A stretch of DNA of 64,000 nucleotides from Xanthomarina arctica (GTDB lineage Bacteria; Bacteroidota; Bacteroidia; Flavobacteriales; Flavobacteriaceae), in contig NZ_BMFQ01000002.1 in NCBI RefSeq assembly GCF_014638915.1, positions 434,001 through 498,000 of the forward strand, given 5' to 3'. Shown here piece by piece: positions 36,204 through 44,305 of this stretch. How positions within the stretch are numbered: position 1 is the stretch's first letter; the number at the start of each line of letters is the position of its first letter. Under the pieces are notes generated by a model that ran no database searches, was not told the DNA's origin, and saw only the letters and a list, made by a program, of their open reading frames with translations. A program made the position numbers and the translations under genes.

Positions 36204-38992
36204 AGTTTATCCTTTAAATATTTACCAGTAATGGATTCTTTGTTGGCAACTATGTCTTCTGGAGTTCCAGAAGCTACAAGATATCCACCATATTCTCCAC
36301 CTTCAGGACCTAGATCGATAACATAATCGGCACATTTAATCAATTCTAAATTGTGTTCTACAACTAAAATAGAATGTCCTTTTTCAATCAAGGCTTGAAA
36401 GGATTTTAAAAGCTTTTGAATATCGTGAAAATGTAAACCAGTAGTAGGTTCATCGAAAATAAACAAGGCATTATCACTTTTGCTCCCTTTTCCTAAAAAG
36501 GAAGCTAGTTTAATACGTTGTGCTTCACCACCAGAAAGGGTAGAAGAGCTTTGTCCTAAAGTCACGTAGCCTAAACCGACATCTTGTAAGGGCTGTAATT
36601 TGTTTTTAATTTTAGTTTGCTCATGTTTTTCAAAAAAAGCAATGGCATCATCAATAGTTAAATTTAAAATATCATCTATAGACTTATCTTCAAAAGTAAC
36701 TTCCAAAACTTCCTTTTTAAAGCGTTTTCCATTGCATGTTTCACAAGTTAAATGCACATCTGCCATAAATTGCATTTCAATAGTAACTTCACCTTCACCT
36801 TTACAGGTTTCGCAACGTCCACCATCCACATTAAAAGAAAAATGCTTAGGTTGATAGTTTCTAATCTTGCTTAATTTCTGATTGGCGTATAGAGCACGAA
36901 TATCATCATAAGCCTTAATATATGTTACTGGATTTGAACGAGAAGAGCGCCCAATCGGATTTTGGTCTACAAACTCAATATGTTTGATATTGCTAAAATT
37001 CCCTGTCATTTCTGAAAATTGACCAGGTTTATCTCCAAAATCGGTGAGTTTCTTTTGTAATGCCGGAAAGAGAATTTTCTTCACTAAGGTACTTTTGCCA
37101 CTTCCTGAAACTCCTGTTATAACGGTTAACATCCCAAGTGGAATGGTAACATCGATATTTTTTAAATTATTTTCTCTTGCTCCAAGAATATCTACATGGT
37201 ATTTGGATGTTCTACGTTTTTTAGGAACTTTAATTTCTAGTTTTCCATTTAAATATTGAGCTGTTAAAGAATTTGAAGCCAAAATATCTTTGAATGTTCC
37301 TGTTGCAACAACTTCGCCTCCTAGAGTTCCAGCTTCTGGACCAATGTCAATAATCTCATCGGCTTCTTTCATGATGTCTTCATCATGTTCCACAACAATA
37401 ACCGTATTTCCTAAATCACGAAGCGATTTTAAAACCCCAATCAATCTTTCGGTATCTTTTGGATGTAAACCAATACTTGGTTCATCAAGAATATACATAG
37501 AACCAACCAAACTACTTCCAAGAGACGTTGCAAGGTTTATTCTCTGACTTTCACCACCAGAAAGAGTATTTGATTTTCGGTTTAGCGTTAAATAGTTCAA
37601 GCCAACGTTTTCTAAAAATAACAAGCGATTATTTATTTCTTTCAGCAAACGCTTGGCAATAGTTAAATCGTAGTCGTTTAATTCTAATTGCTTAAAGAAA
37701 GCAGTCAGTTTATTTAAAGGTAAATCTACCAAATCTGTAATAGTGGCTCCATCAATTTTAATATATTCAGCTTCTGGTCTTAAGCGTTTTCCGCCACAGG
37801 CTTTACATTTTGTTTTTCCTCTATAACGAGAAAGCATTACTCGATTCTGGATTTTATATGCTTTGGATTCTAATTCTGAGAAAAAAGCATTTAATCCTTC
37901 AAAATATTTATTTCCATCCCAAACAAGCTGTTTTTGTGCATCGCTTAATTGAAAATAAGGTTTATGAATAGGGAAATCGAATTCATGTGAATTGTTCACC
38001 AATTGATCGCGATACCAACTCATACTTTCTCCTCGCCAAGCAAAAATGGCATTCTCATAAATAGATAAAGCGGTGTTTGGAATGACTAAATCTTCATCTA
38101 TACCAATAATATCTCCATAACCTTCACATTTAGGACAAGCTCCATACGGATTATTAAAACTGAATAAATGGACATTAGGTTCCAAGAAATCAATGCCATC
38201 AAGTTCAAATTTATTACTAAAAAATCGTTGATTGTTATCTTTTAAAGTTTCTACAGAACATTCGCCTTTCCCTTCAAAAAAACTTGTTTGTATAGCATCT
38301 GCCAAACGGTTATAAAAATCTTCTTCATGTTTAGTAATAATCCTATCGACTACTAAAAAAATAGATTCCTTTTTAGGAACGTCTTTGACATCTTCAATTC
38401 TTAAAACATCATTTTTAACTTTTACTCTAGCATAACCTTGTTGTTGAAGCACTTTTAGTTTGTCTTCCATAGTGCGACCTTCTTCTAAATGAATAGGAGC
38501 GAGGAGGAGAAGTTTTTCACCTTCATCAAAAGTTTTTATATAATTTAAAACATCTGAAACGGTATCTTTTTTCACTTCAAGTCCAGATTTTGGAGAATAG
38601 GTTTTTCCAATTCTGGCGAATAATAATTTTAGATAATCGTATATTTCTGTTGATGTTCCAACTGTCGATCTTGGATTGGTAGAATTTACTTTCTGCTCTA
38701 TAGCAATGGCAGGAGCAATCCCTTTTATATAGTCAACCTTTGGTTTATTAAGTCTTCCTAAAAATTGTCGTGCATAACTAGATAGACTTTCTACATACCT
38801 GCGTTGTCCTTCGGCATACAGGGTATCAAAAGCTAAACTGGATTTTCCAGAACCTGATAAACCTGTAATTACCACTAATTTGTTTCGTGGAATAACAACA
38901 TCTATATGTTTTAAATTGTGCAAACTTGCACCTTTAATAATGATGTTTTCTTTCGGATTTACTTGAGAAATATTTGGTATCATAAATGGCAT
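36200..38992 (-). CDS. uvrA: excinuclease ABC subunit A
   Basis: UvrA recognises DNA lesions with UvrB in nucleotide excision repair. 930 residues, the family length. There are two ABC modules, each with Walker A (GLSGSGKSSLAFDTLYAEGQ near 42 and GVSGSGKST near 630), signature (LSGGESQRINLA, LSGGEAQRIKLA) and Walker B/D-loop (YILDEPSIGLHPKD, FIFDEPTTGLHFHD). The zinc-binding CxxC sites are present (CPKCEGYGDI, CKACGGKRL, CETCKGEG with CETCNGKRF). The start could be Met1 or Met4 (38983); a -7-like TATCTTTG at 39007-39014 leaves a short leader for the first. It overlaps tail-to-tail with the DUF3667 gene. Confidence 0.97.
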   Translation of the reverse strand: MPFMIPNISQVNPKENIIIKGASLHNLKHIDVVIPRNKLVVITGLSGSGKSSLAFDTLYAEGQRRYVESLSSYARQFLGRLNKPKVDYIKGIAPAIAIEQKVNSTNPRSTVGTSTEIYDYLKLLFARIGKTYSPKSGLEVKKDTVSDVLNYIKTFDEGEKLLLLAPIHLEEGRTMEDKLKVLQQQGYARVKVKNDVLRIEDVKDVPKKESIFLVVDRIITKHEEDFYNRLADAIQTSFFEGKGECSVETLKDNNQRFFSNKFELDGIDFLEPNVHLFSFNNPYGACPKCEGYGDIIGIDEDLVIPNTALSIYENAIFAWRGESMSWYRDQLVNNSHEFDFPIHKPYFQLSDAQKQLVWDGNKYFEGLNAFFSELESKAYKIQNRVMLSRYRGKTKCKACGGKRLRPEAEYIKIDGATITDLVDLPLNKLTAFFKQLELNDYDLTIAKRLLKEINNRLLFLENVGLNYLTLNRKSNTLSGGESQRINLATSLGSSLVGSMYILDEPSIGLHPKDTERLIGVLKSLRDLGNTVIVVEHDEDIMKEADEIIDIGPEAGTLGGEVVATGTFKDILASNSLTAQYLNGKLEIKVPKKRRTSKYHVDILGARENNLKNIDVTIPLGMLTVITGVSGSGKSTLVKKILFPALQKKLTDFGDKPGQFSEMTGNFSNIKHIEFVDQNPIGRSSRSNPVTYIKAYDDIRALYANQKLSKIRNYQPKHFSFNVDGGRCETCKGEGEVTIEMQFMADVHLTCETCNGKRFKKEVLEVTFEDKSIDDILNLTIDDAIAFFEKHEQTKIKNKLQPLQDVGLGYVTLGQSSSTLSGGEAQRIKLASFLGKGSKSDNALFIFDEPTTGLHFHDIQKLLKSFQALIEKGHSILVVEHNLELIKCADYVIDLGPEGGEYGGYLVASGTPEDIVANKESITGKYLKDKL

Positions 38993-39081
38993 CAGGAATA
39001 ATTTCGCAAAGATACCATAAGTATTTCAGCCTAAAAAATAGATGATAAATGAAAATTTATATAAAAAAAGTGAATCATTTT

Positions 39082-39113
39082 TTGTTATTTTAAAAAGAAT
39101 GTTATTATATTTG
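39082..39113 (+). promoter_or_regulatory. Bacteroidetes-type promoter of the ECF sigma gene
   Basis: TTG at 39082-39084 and TATATTTG at 39106-39113 are separated by 21 bp, a match to TTG-N17-23-TAnnTTTG. It leaves a leader of about 90 bases before the sigma-factor start. Confidence 0.6.
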
Positions 39114-39212
39114 AAACTTATTAAACTAAAAATCACTAATCTAGCCTATAGCATAACTTTACTTTAACAAGCTTTTAACCCCAAACATAAAGGAAACTTT
39201 ATGTGTTAAGTA

Positions 39213-39803
39213 ATGATTATGCAAAAAGAACTTATCACAGATGCTATATTAGTTAGTAACTACATAAAAGGTCATGAGGCTTCTCTCGAAGTTTTAATTG
39301 TCAGGCACAAACAACGTATATACAGCTTTATCTATTCAAAAGTTTATGACAAGGACATTGCTGAAGATATTTTTCAAGACACATTTATTAAAGTTATAAA
39401 AACTTTAAAAAGACAAAAGTATAACGAAGAAGGTAAATTTTTACCTTGGGTTATGCGTATTGCTCACAATTTGGTAATAGATCATTTTAGAAAGAACACA
39501 CGTATGCCAAAATTTAGCAATACGGGAGATTTCAACATTTTTTCTGTCCTGAGTGATAGCACATTGGATGCAGAGCGAAGTCTTATAAAAGAACAAGTAG
39601 ATTCTGATATTAGAAAGATTATTCTGGAGTTACCAGAAGATCAAAAAGAAGTTTTAATGATGCGAATGTATAACGATATGAGCTTTAAAGAAATATCCGA
39701 TAAAACAGGTGTCAGCATCAATACGGCTTTAGGTAGAATGCGTTACGCATTAATTAATATGAGAAAGATAATTGATAAGCATAATATAATTTTAACGAAT
39801 TAA
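39213..39803 (+). CDS. ECF-type RNA polymerase sigma factor
   Basis: A 196-residue sigma-70 family protein. Region 2 covers about 25-95 (HKQRIYSFIYSKVYDKDIAEDIFQDTF, then GKFLPWVMRIAHNLVIDHFRK). Region 4 covers about 135-185 (LPEDQKEVLMMRMYNDMSFKEISDKTGVSINTALGRMRYALINMRK). It lacks regions 1 and 3, as ECF factors do. There is no anti-sigma gene next to it; instead a conserved-looking 48-codon ORF follows and then a terminator, so control may be by transcription or by the small protein. The start could be Met1 (39213) or Met3 (39219). Confidence 0.92.
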   Translation: MIMQKELITDAILVSNYIKGHEASLEVLIVRHKQRIYSFIYSKVYDKDIAEDIFQDTFIKVIKTLKRQKYNEEGKFLPWVMRIAHNLVIDHFRKNTRMPKFSNTGDFNIFSVLSDSTLDAERSLIKEQVDSDIRKIILELPEDQKEVLMMRMYNDMSFKEISDKTGVSINTALGRMRYALINMRKIIDKHNIILTN

Positions 39804-39860
39804 ACAATATAAGTTAATTAGTTGCGTTTTAGACAGTAAACAACCCATAATTCATATTAA

Positions 39861-40007
39861 ATGGCAAAACTTTACTCTCAAAAAAACCCCCAAAAACAAA
39901 TTGATTTAAACCCTAAAGAGGAAACTATTAAATTTCTTCTTGATTATTCGAAGGCTTTAAGTGTTATAAATTGTAATAAGATGAAGTTTGAAGCACTTCT
40001 CAACTAA
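39861..40007 (+). CDS. small protein (48 residues) following the sigma factor
   Basis: The short ORF is ATG to TAA, 57 bp behind the sigma gene and ahead of the shared terminator, so on the same mRNA. Sequence features: a basic, Gln/Pro-rich start (MAKLYSQKNPQKQIDLNPKE), then an amphipathic helix (ETIKFLLDYSKALSVI) and a CNKMKFEALLN end. Small proteins of this pattern appear behind sigma factors in Flavobacteriaceae as far as I recall, which suggests an accessory or regulator of the sigma factor; that role is inference. Confidence 0.65.
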   Translation: MAKLYSQKNPQKQIDLNPKEETIKFLLDYSKALSVINCNKMKFEALLN

Positions 40008-40014
40008 ACTTTGG

Positions 40015-40046
40015 AAAAGTCCTAATTAGTCGTTAGGACTTTTTTG
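40015..40046 (+). terminator. rho-independent terminator of the sigma-factor unit
   Basis: AAAAGTCCTAA / TTAGGACTTTT with a 7-base loop followed by a T-run, directly after the 48-codon ORF. Confidence 0.88.
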
Positions 40047-40074
40047 CTTTTAGAGCTTAATCAAATTCTAAAAA

Positions 40075-40250
40075 AACAAGTTACCCGACTCAGCTTCTTT
40101 GTGGCTTTAAGCCTCTTTTAGCCGACTCCAAGGGTTTGCAAGAAACAGGACAGTATTTAATTTATTGTTGCCCACAGATTTCGCAGAATTTTGAACATCA
40201 AGCTGCATACTGCGACTGTAACCTGAGACTACTTACAAATTCAATAAACA
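40075..40250. repeat. intergenic stretch of atypical composition, possible dispersed repeat
   Basis: Less AT-rich than its surroundings. It contains phrases such as CCCACAGATTTCGCAGAATT and a short imperfect ~12-bp repetition, ACTGCGACTGTA / ACCTGAGACTAC. No ORF is seen. Similar CTCTGTG/CGCAGATTT-type wording occurs in intergenic repeats of Bacteroidetes genomes. A second candidate is at 56440-56515. Confidence 0.3.
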
Positions 40251-40285
40251 ACAAATCAATGACTTAGATAGTCTAAAAATGCAAT

Positions 40286-40951
40286 CTATATTTTGTCTTC
40301 TAGATATTGAGGGTGTGTTCTTAAAACACTTTTTCTTCCAATGGTTTTAGTAATAATATCCTTTTCTAAATTCCAACCTCTTGCTGGAGAATATTGTCGT
40401 CCATACCAAATAATTTGAAGATGTAAATCATTCCATAATGCTTCAGGAAACAAACGTTTCGCATCTTTCTCTGTTTGAACCACATTTTTTCCATTTGTAA
40501 ATCCCCAGCGATACATCAATCTATGAATATGTGTGTCCACTGGAAAAGCAGGAATACCAAAAGCTTGAGATAATACTACTGCTGCCGTTTTATGTCCAAC
40601 AGCTGGCAGTTCTTCTAAATCTTCGTAAGTTCTTGGAACTTGACCATCGTGTTTGTCAATTAATATTTTTGAAAGGCCAAAGATGCCTTTACTTTTCATT
40701 GGAGATAAACCAACGGGTCTAATAATTGCTCTTATTTCTTCCACAGATAATTTTATCATATCATACGGATTATCTGCTTTGGCAAAGAGTAGCGGTGTAA
40801 TTTTGTTTACGCGAACATCTGTGCTTTGAGCAGACATTAAAACGGCAATTAGTAAGGTATATGGGTCTTTATGATCTAGTGGGACAGGAATTGTTGGATA
40901 TAATTCGTTTAACGTATTTATAACATAATCTACCTTTTCTTGCTTGGTCAT
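40286..40951 (-). CDS. nth: endonuclease III (DNA glycosylase/AP lyase), cysteine-free type
   Basis: The helix-hairpin-helix-GPD glycosylase removes oxidised pyrimidines and nicks at AP sites. The HhH motif with the catalytic Lys is LEELPAVGHKTAAVVLSQAFG, and the catalytic Asp is in FPVDTHIHRLMYRWG. 221 residues. The usual C-terminal iron-sulfur motif Cx6Cx2Cx5C is missing: the corresponding region reads LQIIWYGRQYSPARGWNLEK, and the whole protein has no cysteine. It is therefore a [4Fe-4S]-free Nth. It is divergent from bcp, with both genes linked to oxidative damage. Confidence 0.93.
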   Translation of the reverse strand: MTKQEKVDYVINTLNELYPTIPVPLDHKDPYTLLIAVLMSAQSTDVRVNKITPLLFAKADNPYDMIKLSVEEIRAIIRPVGLSPMKSKGIFGLSKILIDKHDGQVPRTYEDLEELPAVGHKTAAVVLSQAFGIPAFPVDTHIHRLMYRWGFTNGKNVVQTEKDAKRLFPEALWNDLHLQIIWYGRQYSPARGWNLEKDIITKTIGRKSVLRTHPQYLEDKI

Positions 40952-40993
40952 AAGTTGTATTTTTACAAAAATTGAATTTAAAACAAAGATACT

Positions 40994-41446
40994 ATGACAA
41001 ATTTAAAACCGGGAGATAAAGCACCAGATTTTAAAGCTAATGATCAAGACGGGAATTCTATTTCTTTAGGTAATTTCAAAGGAAAAAAACTGGTTTTGTT
41101 CTTTTATCCAAAGGCAAGCACGCCAGGGTGTACTGCAGAAGCTTGTAATTTAAGTGATAATTATACTAAATTTCAAAAAGCTGGTTATGAGATTTTAGGG
41201 GTTAGTGCAGATAGTGAAAAAAGACAAACCAATTTTAAAAACAAATATAAATTCCCTTATCCCTTGTTGGCAGATGAGGATAAAAAAGTCATTGAGGCTT
41301 ATGGTGTTTGGGGACCAAAAAAGTTTATGGGGAAAGAATATGATGGTATCCATAGAACCACCTTTATAATTGATGAAAAAGGTATTATTGAAGAGGTAAT
41401 TTCAAAGGTAAAAACGAAGGAACATACAGATCAAATTTTAAAATAA
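40994..41446 (+). CDS. bcp: thioredoxin-dependent thiol peroxidase (BCP/PrxQ)
   Basis: A 150-residue peroxiredoxin of the BCP/PrxQ group that reduces peroxides. The peroxidatic cysteine Cys46 lies in KASTPGCTAEAC and the resolving cysteine Cys51 is five residues later in the same helix, the atypical 2-Cys pattern of PrxQ. FFYPK and HRTTFIIDEKG are family-typical. It is cytoplasmic, reduced by thioredoxin. It is divergent from nth and ends at a bidirectional terminator. Confidence 0.95.
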   Translation: MTNLKPGDKAPDFKANDQDGNSISLGNFKGKKLVLFFYPKASTPGCTAEACNLSDNYTKFQKAGYEILGVSADSEKRQTNFKNKYKFPYPLLADEDKKVIEAYGVWGPKKFMGKEYDGIHRTTFIIDEKGIIEEVISKVKTKEHTDQILK

Positions 41447-41476
41447 AAAAAAGCGACCATTTGGTCGCTTTTTTTA
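41447..41476. terminator. bidirectional terminator
   Basis: AAAAGCGACC / GGTCGCTTTT with an ATTT loop and T-runs on both sides, between bcp (+) and the 483-residue protein gene (-). Confidence 0.92.
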
Positions 41477-41497
41477 TATTTAGGTTATACCTATTTG

Positions 41498-42949
41498 TTA
41501 TTCATTTCTAAAAGTTTCTTCAGTTTCACAACCAAACAAACTCTTCTCTTTTATTAATTTCGAAACACCTTCTGGAAGCATTTCTTCCCAGCCTTCTTCT
41601 CCTTCATTTATCATTTTTAACACTGTTCTAGAGAAAACGGTTAAATTATTTTGGTCGTAATCGGTAATGTCTATTACCTTTCCATTGTATTTAAAGAATT
41701 TATACAATTCTTTCATTCTTGGATGTACTTTCAAGTTCTCGCTATTTGTAAGAGAACCATCATCATTTAACATAGGATACAGATAGACCCGTAAATCTTT
41801 AAAGAATAATTTTCCGAATGCTTCTAAAATTCCACCACTTAAATGACGATAATATTTTTCGTCGAAAATATCAACTAGGTTGTTAACACCCATGGCAAGA
41901 CCCATTCTGCTCTTAGTATATTGAGAGAAGTATTCCACCAATTTATAATATTCTTGAAAGTTTGATATTAAAACTGTCTGACCTAATGAGCAAAGCAGTT
42001 TAGCTCTATCCATAAAATCCTGTTCGTCAATTTCTCCTTCTGCTCGTAAATTAGAAAGTGTAATTTCAAAAACAACTTGTGTTTTTTCAATATCCACTTT
42101 GTTTTCTTTAATAAACATGTCATAAGATTTATGAAACATGTCCATATTCACCTTAGTTACTGGTCTAAAACTACCACGTAAGGCTAATATGTTTTTTTTG
42201 TATAAAACTCTAGCAGGAAGCACGTTATTGCCATCTGGAGCAAACATTACGGCATCTGTCATGCCATTTTTAACCAATTGCAAGCTCATTAATCTGTTAT
42301 CTACATCTTTAAATGCTGGTCCAGAAAAATTAATGGTATCTATTTCAAGTTGATCTTTATCTAAATGATCGTATAAGTAACGCAATAATTTTTTTGGCTC
42401 ATTATATTTATAAAAAGCCCCATAAATTAAATTGGTTCCTAAAATGCCTAAGGTTTCTTGTTGTAGGCGCGCATCATTTTCTTTAAATCGAAGGTGAAGA
42501 GAAATCTCACTATATTCTTGATCAGGCTCAATTTGGTATCTAATTCCAACCCAACCATGTCCTTTGTATTGTTTTGCAAAATCAATGGTAGTTACCGTAT
42601 TTGCAAAAGAAAAAAACATTTTATTTGGATGTTTCTCTCTTATTAATCTTTCCTCAATAAGATTTATCTCATGATCCAGCATTTTATGCAACCGAGCCTC
42701 GGTAACATAACGGCCATCAGCTTCTATGCCATATATGGCATCACTAAAATCTTTGTCATAAGCCGACATAGCCTTTGCAATAGTTCCAGAAGCGCCACCG
42801 GCTCTAAAAAATTGTCTTACTGTTTCTTGACCAGCACCAATTTCTGCAAAAGTTCCATAAATATGTTCGTTTAAATTTATACGAAGAGCTTTTGTTTTTA
42901 TCGATGGTATTTCGTCAAATTCTTTGTCGCCTTTTAAGCTAATTTCCAT
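41498..42949 (-). CDS. conserved protein of unknown function, 483 residues
   Basis: A soluble protein without a signal peptide or membrane segment. The first 60 residues are strikingly ordered: IKTKALRINLNEHIYGTFAE, then the glycine-rich GAGQETVRQFFRAGGASGTIAK. Further conserved-looking segments are VGIRYQIEPDQEYSEISLHLRF, ETLGILGTNLIYGAFY, INFSGPAFKDVDNRLMSLQL, VMFAPDGNNVLPARVLYKKN and MGLAMGVNNLVDIFDEKYY. It is strongly charged overall. I associate such proteins with Bacteroidetes genomes, sometimes misnamed 'TonB-dependent receptor'; nothing here supports a receptor, since there is no plug, barrel or export signal. No function is proposed. Confidence 0.75.
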   Translation of the reverse strand: MEISLKGDKEFDEIPSIKTKALRINLNEHIYGTFAEIGAGQETVRQFFRAGGASGTIAKAMSAYDKDFSDAIYGIEADGRYVTEARLHKMLDHEINLIEERLIREKHPNKMFFSFANTVTTIDFAKQYKGHGWVGIRYQIEPDQEYSEISLHLRFKENDARLQQETLGILGTNLIYGAFYKYNEPKKLLRYLYDHLDKDQLEIDTINFSGPAFKDVDNRLMSLQLVKNGMTDAVMFAPDGNNVLPARVLYKKNILALRGSFRPVTKVNMDMFHKSYDMFIKENKVDIEKTQVVFEITLSNLRAEGEIDEQDFMDRAKLLCSLGQTVLISNFQEYYKLVEYFSQYTKSRMGLAMGVNNLVDIFDEKYYRHLSGGILEAFGKLFFKDLRVYLYPMLNDDGSLTNSENLKVHPRMKELYKFFKYNGKVIDITDYDQNNLTVFSRTVLKMINEGEEGWEEMLPEGVSKLIKEKSLFGCETEETFRNE

Positions 42950-43015
42950 TGTTAGTTTGGATTAAATCTTAGCTACAAAGGTATTGAATTACCATGTTAA
43001 ACAAAAAAATAACCT

Positions 43016-43023
43016 TATTTTTG
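43016..43023 (+). promoter_or_regulatory. -7 element TATTTTTG of the MBL hydrolase gene
   Basis: An exact TAnnTTTG, 17 bp before the TTG start codon at 43041, so the leader is short. It supports that TTG as the start. Confidence 0.45.
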
Positions 43024-43040
43024 TTTTAAAATAAATATCA

Positions 43041-43802
43041 TTGAAAATTACATTTTTAGGCACAGGCACATCTCAAGGAATCCCGGTTATTGGAAGTACA
43101 CACCCTGTTTGTCTAAGTTCAAATTCTAAAGATAAACGACTAAGAGTTTCTGTTCTTGTAGAGTGGGATTCTTTTAGCTACGTTATTGATTGTGGTCCAG
43201 ATTTTAGACAACAAATGTTAAGGGTTTCTTGTAATAAAATTGATGGTATTTTGTTTACACATGAGCATGCAGATCATACAGCGGGTTTGGATGATATTAG
43301 ACCCTACTTTTTTAGACAAGGAGATATTCCTATTTATGCTCATAAACGGGTAATAGGGGAGCTTACACGTAGATTTGATTATATTTTTGTAACTGAAAAT
43401 AAATATCCTGGAGCTCCAGGAGTAGCTATAAATGAAGTGAAAAATGAACCTTTTACTTTACATAATTTAGAAGTAGTTCCAATAAATGGTATGCATTACA
43501 ATCTTCAAGTTTTTGGGTTTAGGTTTGATAAATTTGCTTATCTAACAGATATGAAAACGGTTGAAGATAAAGAATTAGAGAAACTTAGAGATTTAGATGT
43601 GCTGGTAGTAAACGCTTTAAGGGAAGAATCTCATATATCACATTTTAATTTAGAGGAAGCTTTGGCTTTTATAAAAAAAGTAAATCCTAAAAAAGCCTAT
43701 TTAACGCATATCAGTCATTTATTAGGATTTCATGATGAAGTGCAAAATAAATTGCCAGAAAACGTATTTTTGGCATACGATAACTTAAAAATCACCATAT
43801 AA
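43041..43802 (+). CDS. MBL-fold metallohydrolase (PhnP-like)
   Basis: A 253-residue metallo-beta-lactamase-fold phosphodiesterase-like hydrolase. The metal motif HEHADH is at 74-79 (FTHEHADHTAGLDDI). Other metal ligands lie in VIDCGPDFRQQM, NGMHYNLQVFGF and LTDMKT, and the late histidines in YLTHISHLLGFHDE. The start is TTG at 43041, since the family N-terminus MKITFLGTGTSQGIPVIG begins exactly there and no ATG is available. Substrate unknown; relatives cleave cyclic phosphodiesters. Its stop overlaps the start of the next gene (TAATG), so the two are translationally coupled. Confidence 0.9.
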   Translation: MKITFLGTGTSQGIPVIGSTHPVCLSSNSKDKRLRVSVLVEWDSFSYVIDCGPDFRQQMLRVSCNKIDGILFTHEHADHTAGLDDIRPYFFRQGDIPIYAHKRVIGELTRRFDYIFVTENKYPGAPGVAINEVKNEPFTLHNLEVVPINGMHYNLQVFGFRFDKFAYLTDMKTVEDKELEKLRDLDVLVVNALREESHISHFNLEEALAFIKKVNPKKAYLTHISHLLGFHDEVQNKLPENVFLAYDNLKITI

Positions 43803-44305
43803 TGAAGAATAAAATATTTATGTACCTGTTTGTTTTCACGCTTTTACTTGTTGTCTTTCAATATGTGAATTCTAAAAATATTTTAGATGCTTACAATAAG
43901 AAATATGAAAAGAGCTTAGAAAAAATAACTACTTACAAAGATACTATTTCTAATTTGCGCGATCGGGTTTTAACGCTATCCGAATTTAAATTGGACGAAA
44001 CTGAGGCCGCATTAACTTATTTTGAAGAAAGAGGGTTTAATGTTTCTGAATTAATTCCTTTTATTAAAGACGAACTTTACGAGTTAAATATTATGAAAGG
44101 CGAGGAGCATCCGCTAATTCCTTATGCATCTATGACAGGTGGAAAAATGCTTATTAATTCCATTAGAATTCTAAACCATAAATGGATTATTGCCAATTTT
44201 TCGGATGGAAAATATTGGGGAGAATTATTTATTAGTTATGAAATTACAGAAGATGAACATTTAAAGTTCAAATTGATGGATTCGTTTTTATATCCTGTTA
44301 ATTAA
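43802..44305 (+). CDS. membrane-anchored protein of unknown function, 167 residues
   Basis: One N-terminal transmembrane helix (about residues 5-20, IFMYLFVFTLLLVVFQ), then a short coiled coil (about 30-60, KKYEKSLEKITTYKDTISNLRDRV). A compact C-terminal domain follows (70-167, TEAALTYFEERGFNVSELIP and NHKWIIANFSDGKYWGELFI). It starts inside the stop codon of the MBL hydrolase gene. Its last codons overlap the end of a convergent gene by 4 bp. No known family is recognised; a periplasmic role is suggested by topology only. Confidence 0.75.
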   Translation: MKNKIFMYLFVFTLLLVVFQYVNSKNILDAYNKKYEKSLEKITTYKDTISNLRDRVLTLSEFKLDETEAALTYFEERGFNVSELIPFIKDELYELNIMKGEEHPLIPYASMTGGKMLINSIRILNHKWIIANFSDGKYWGELFISYEITEDEHLKFKLMDSFLYPVN

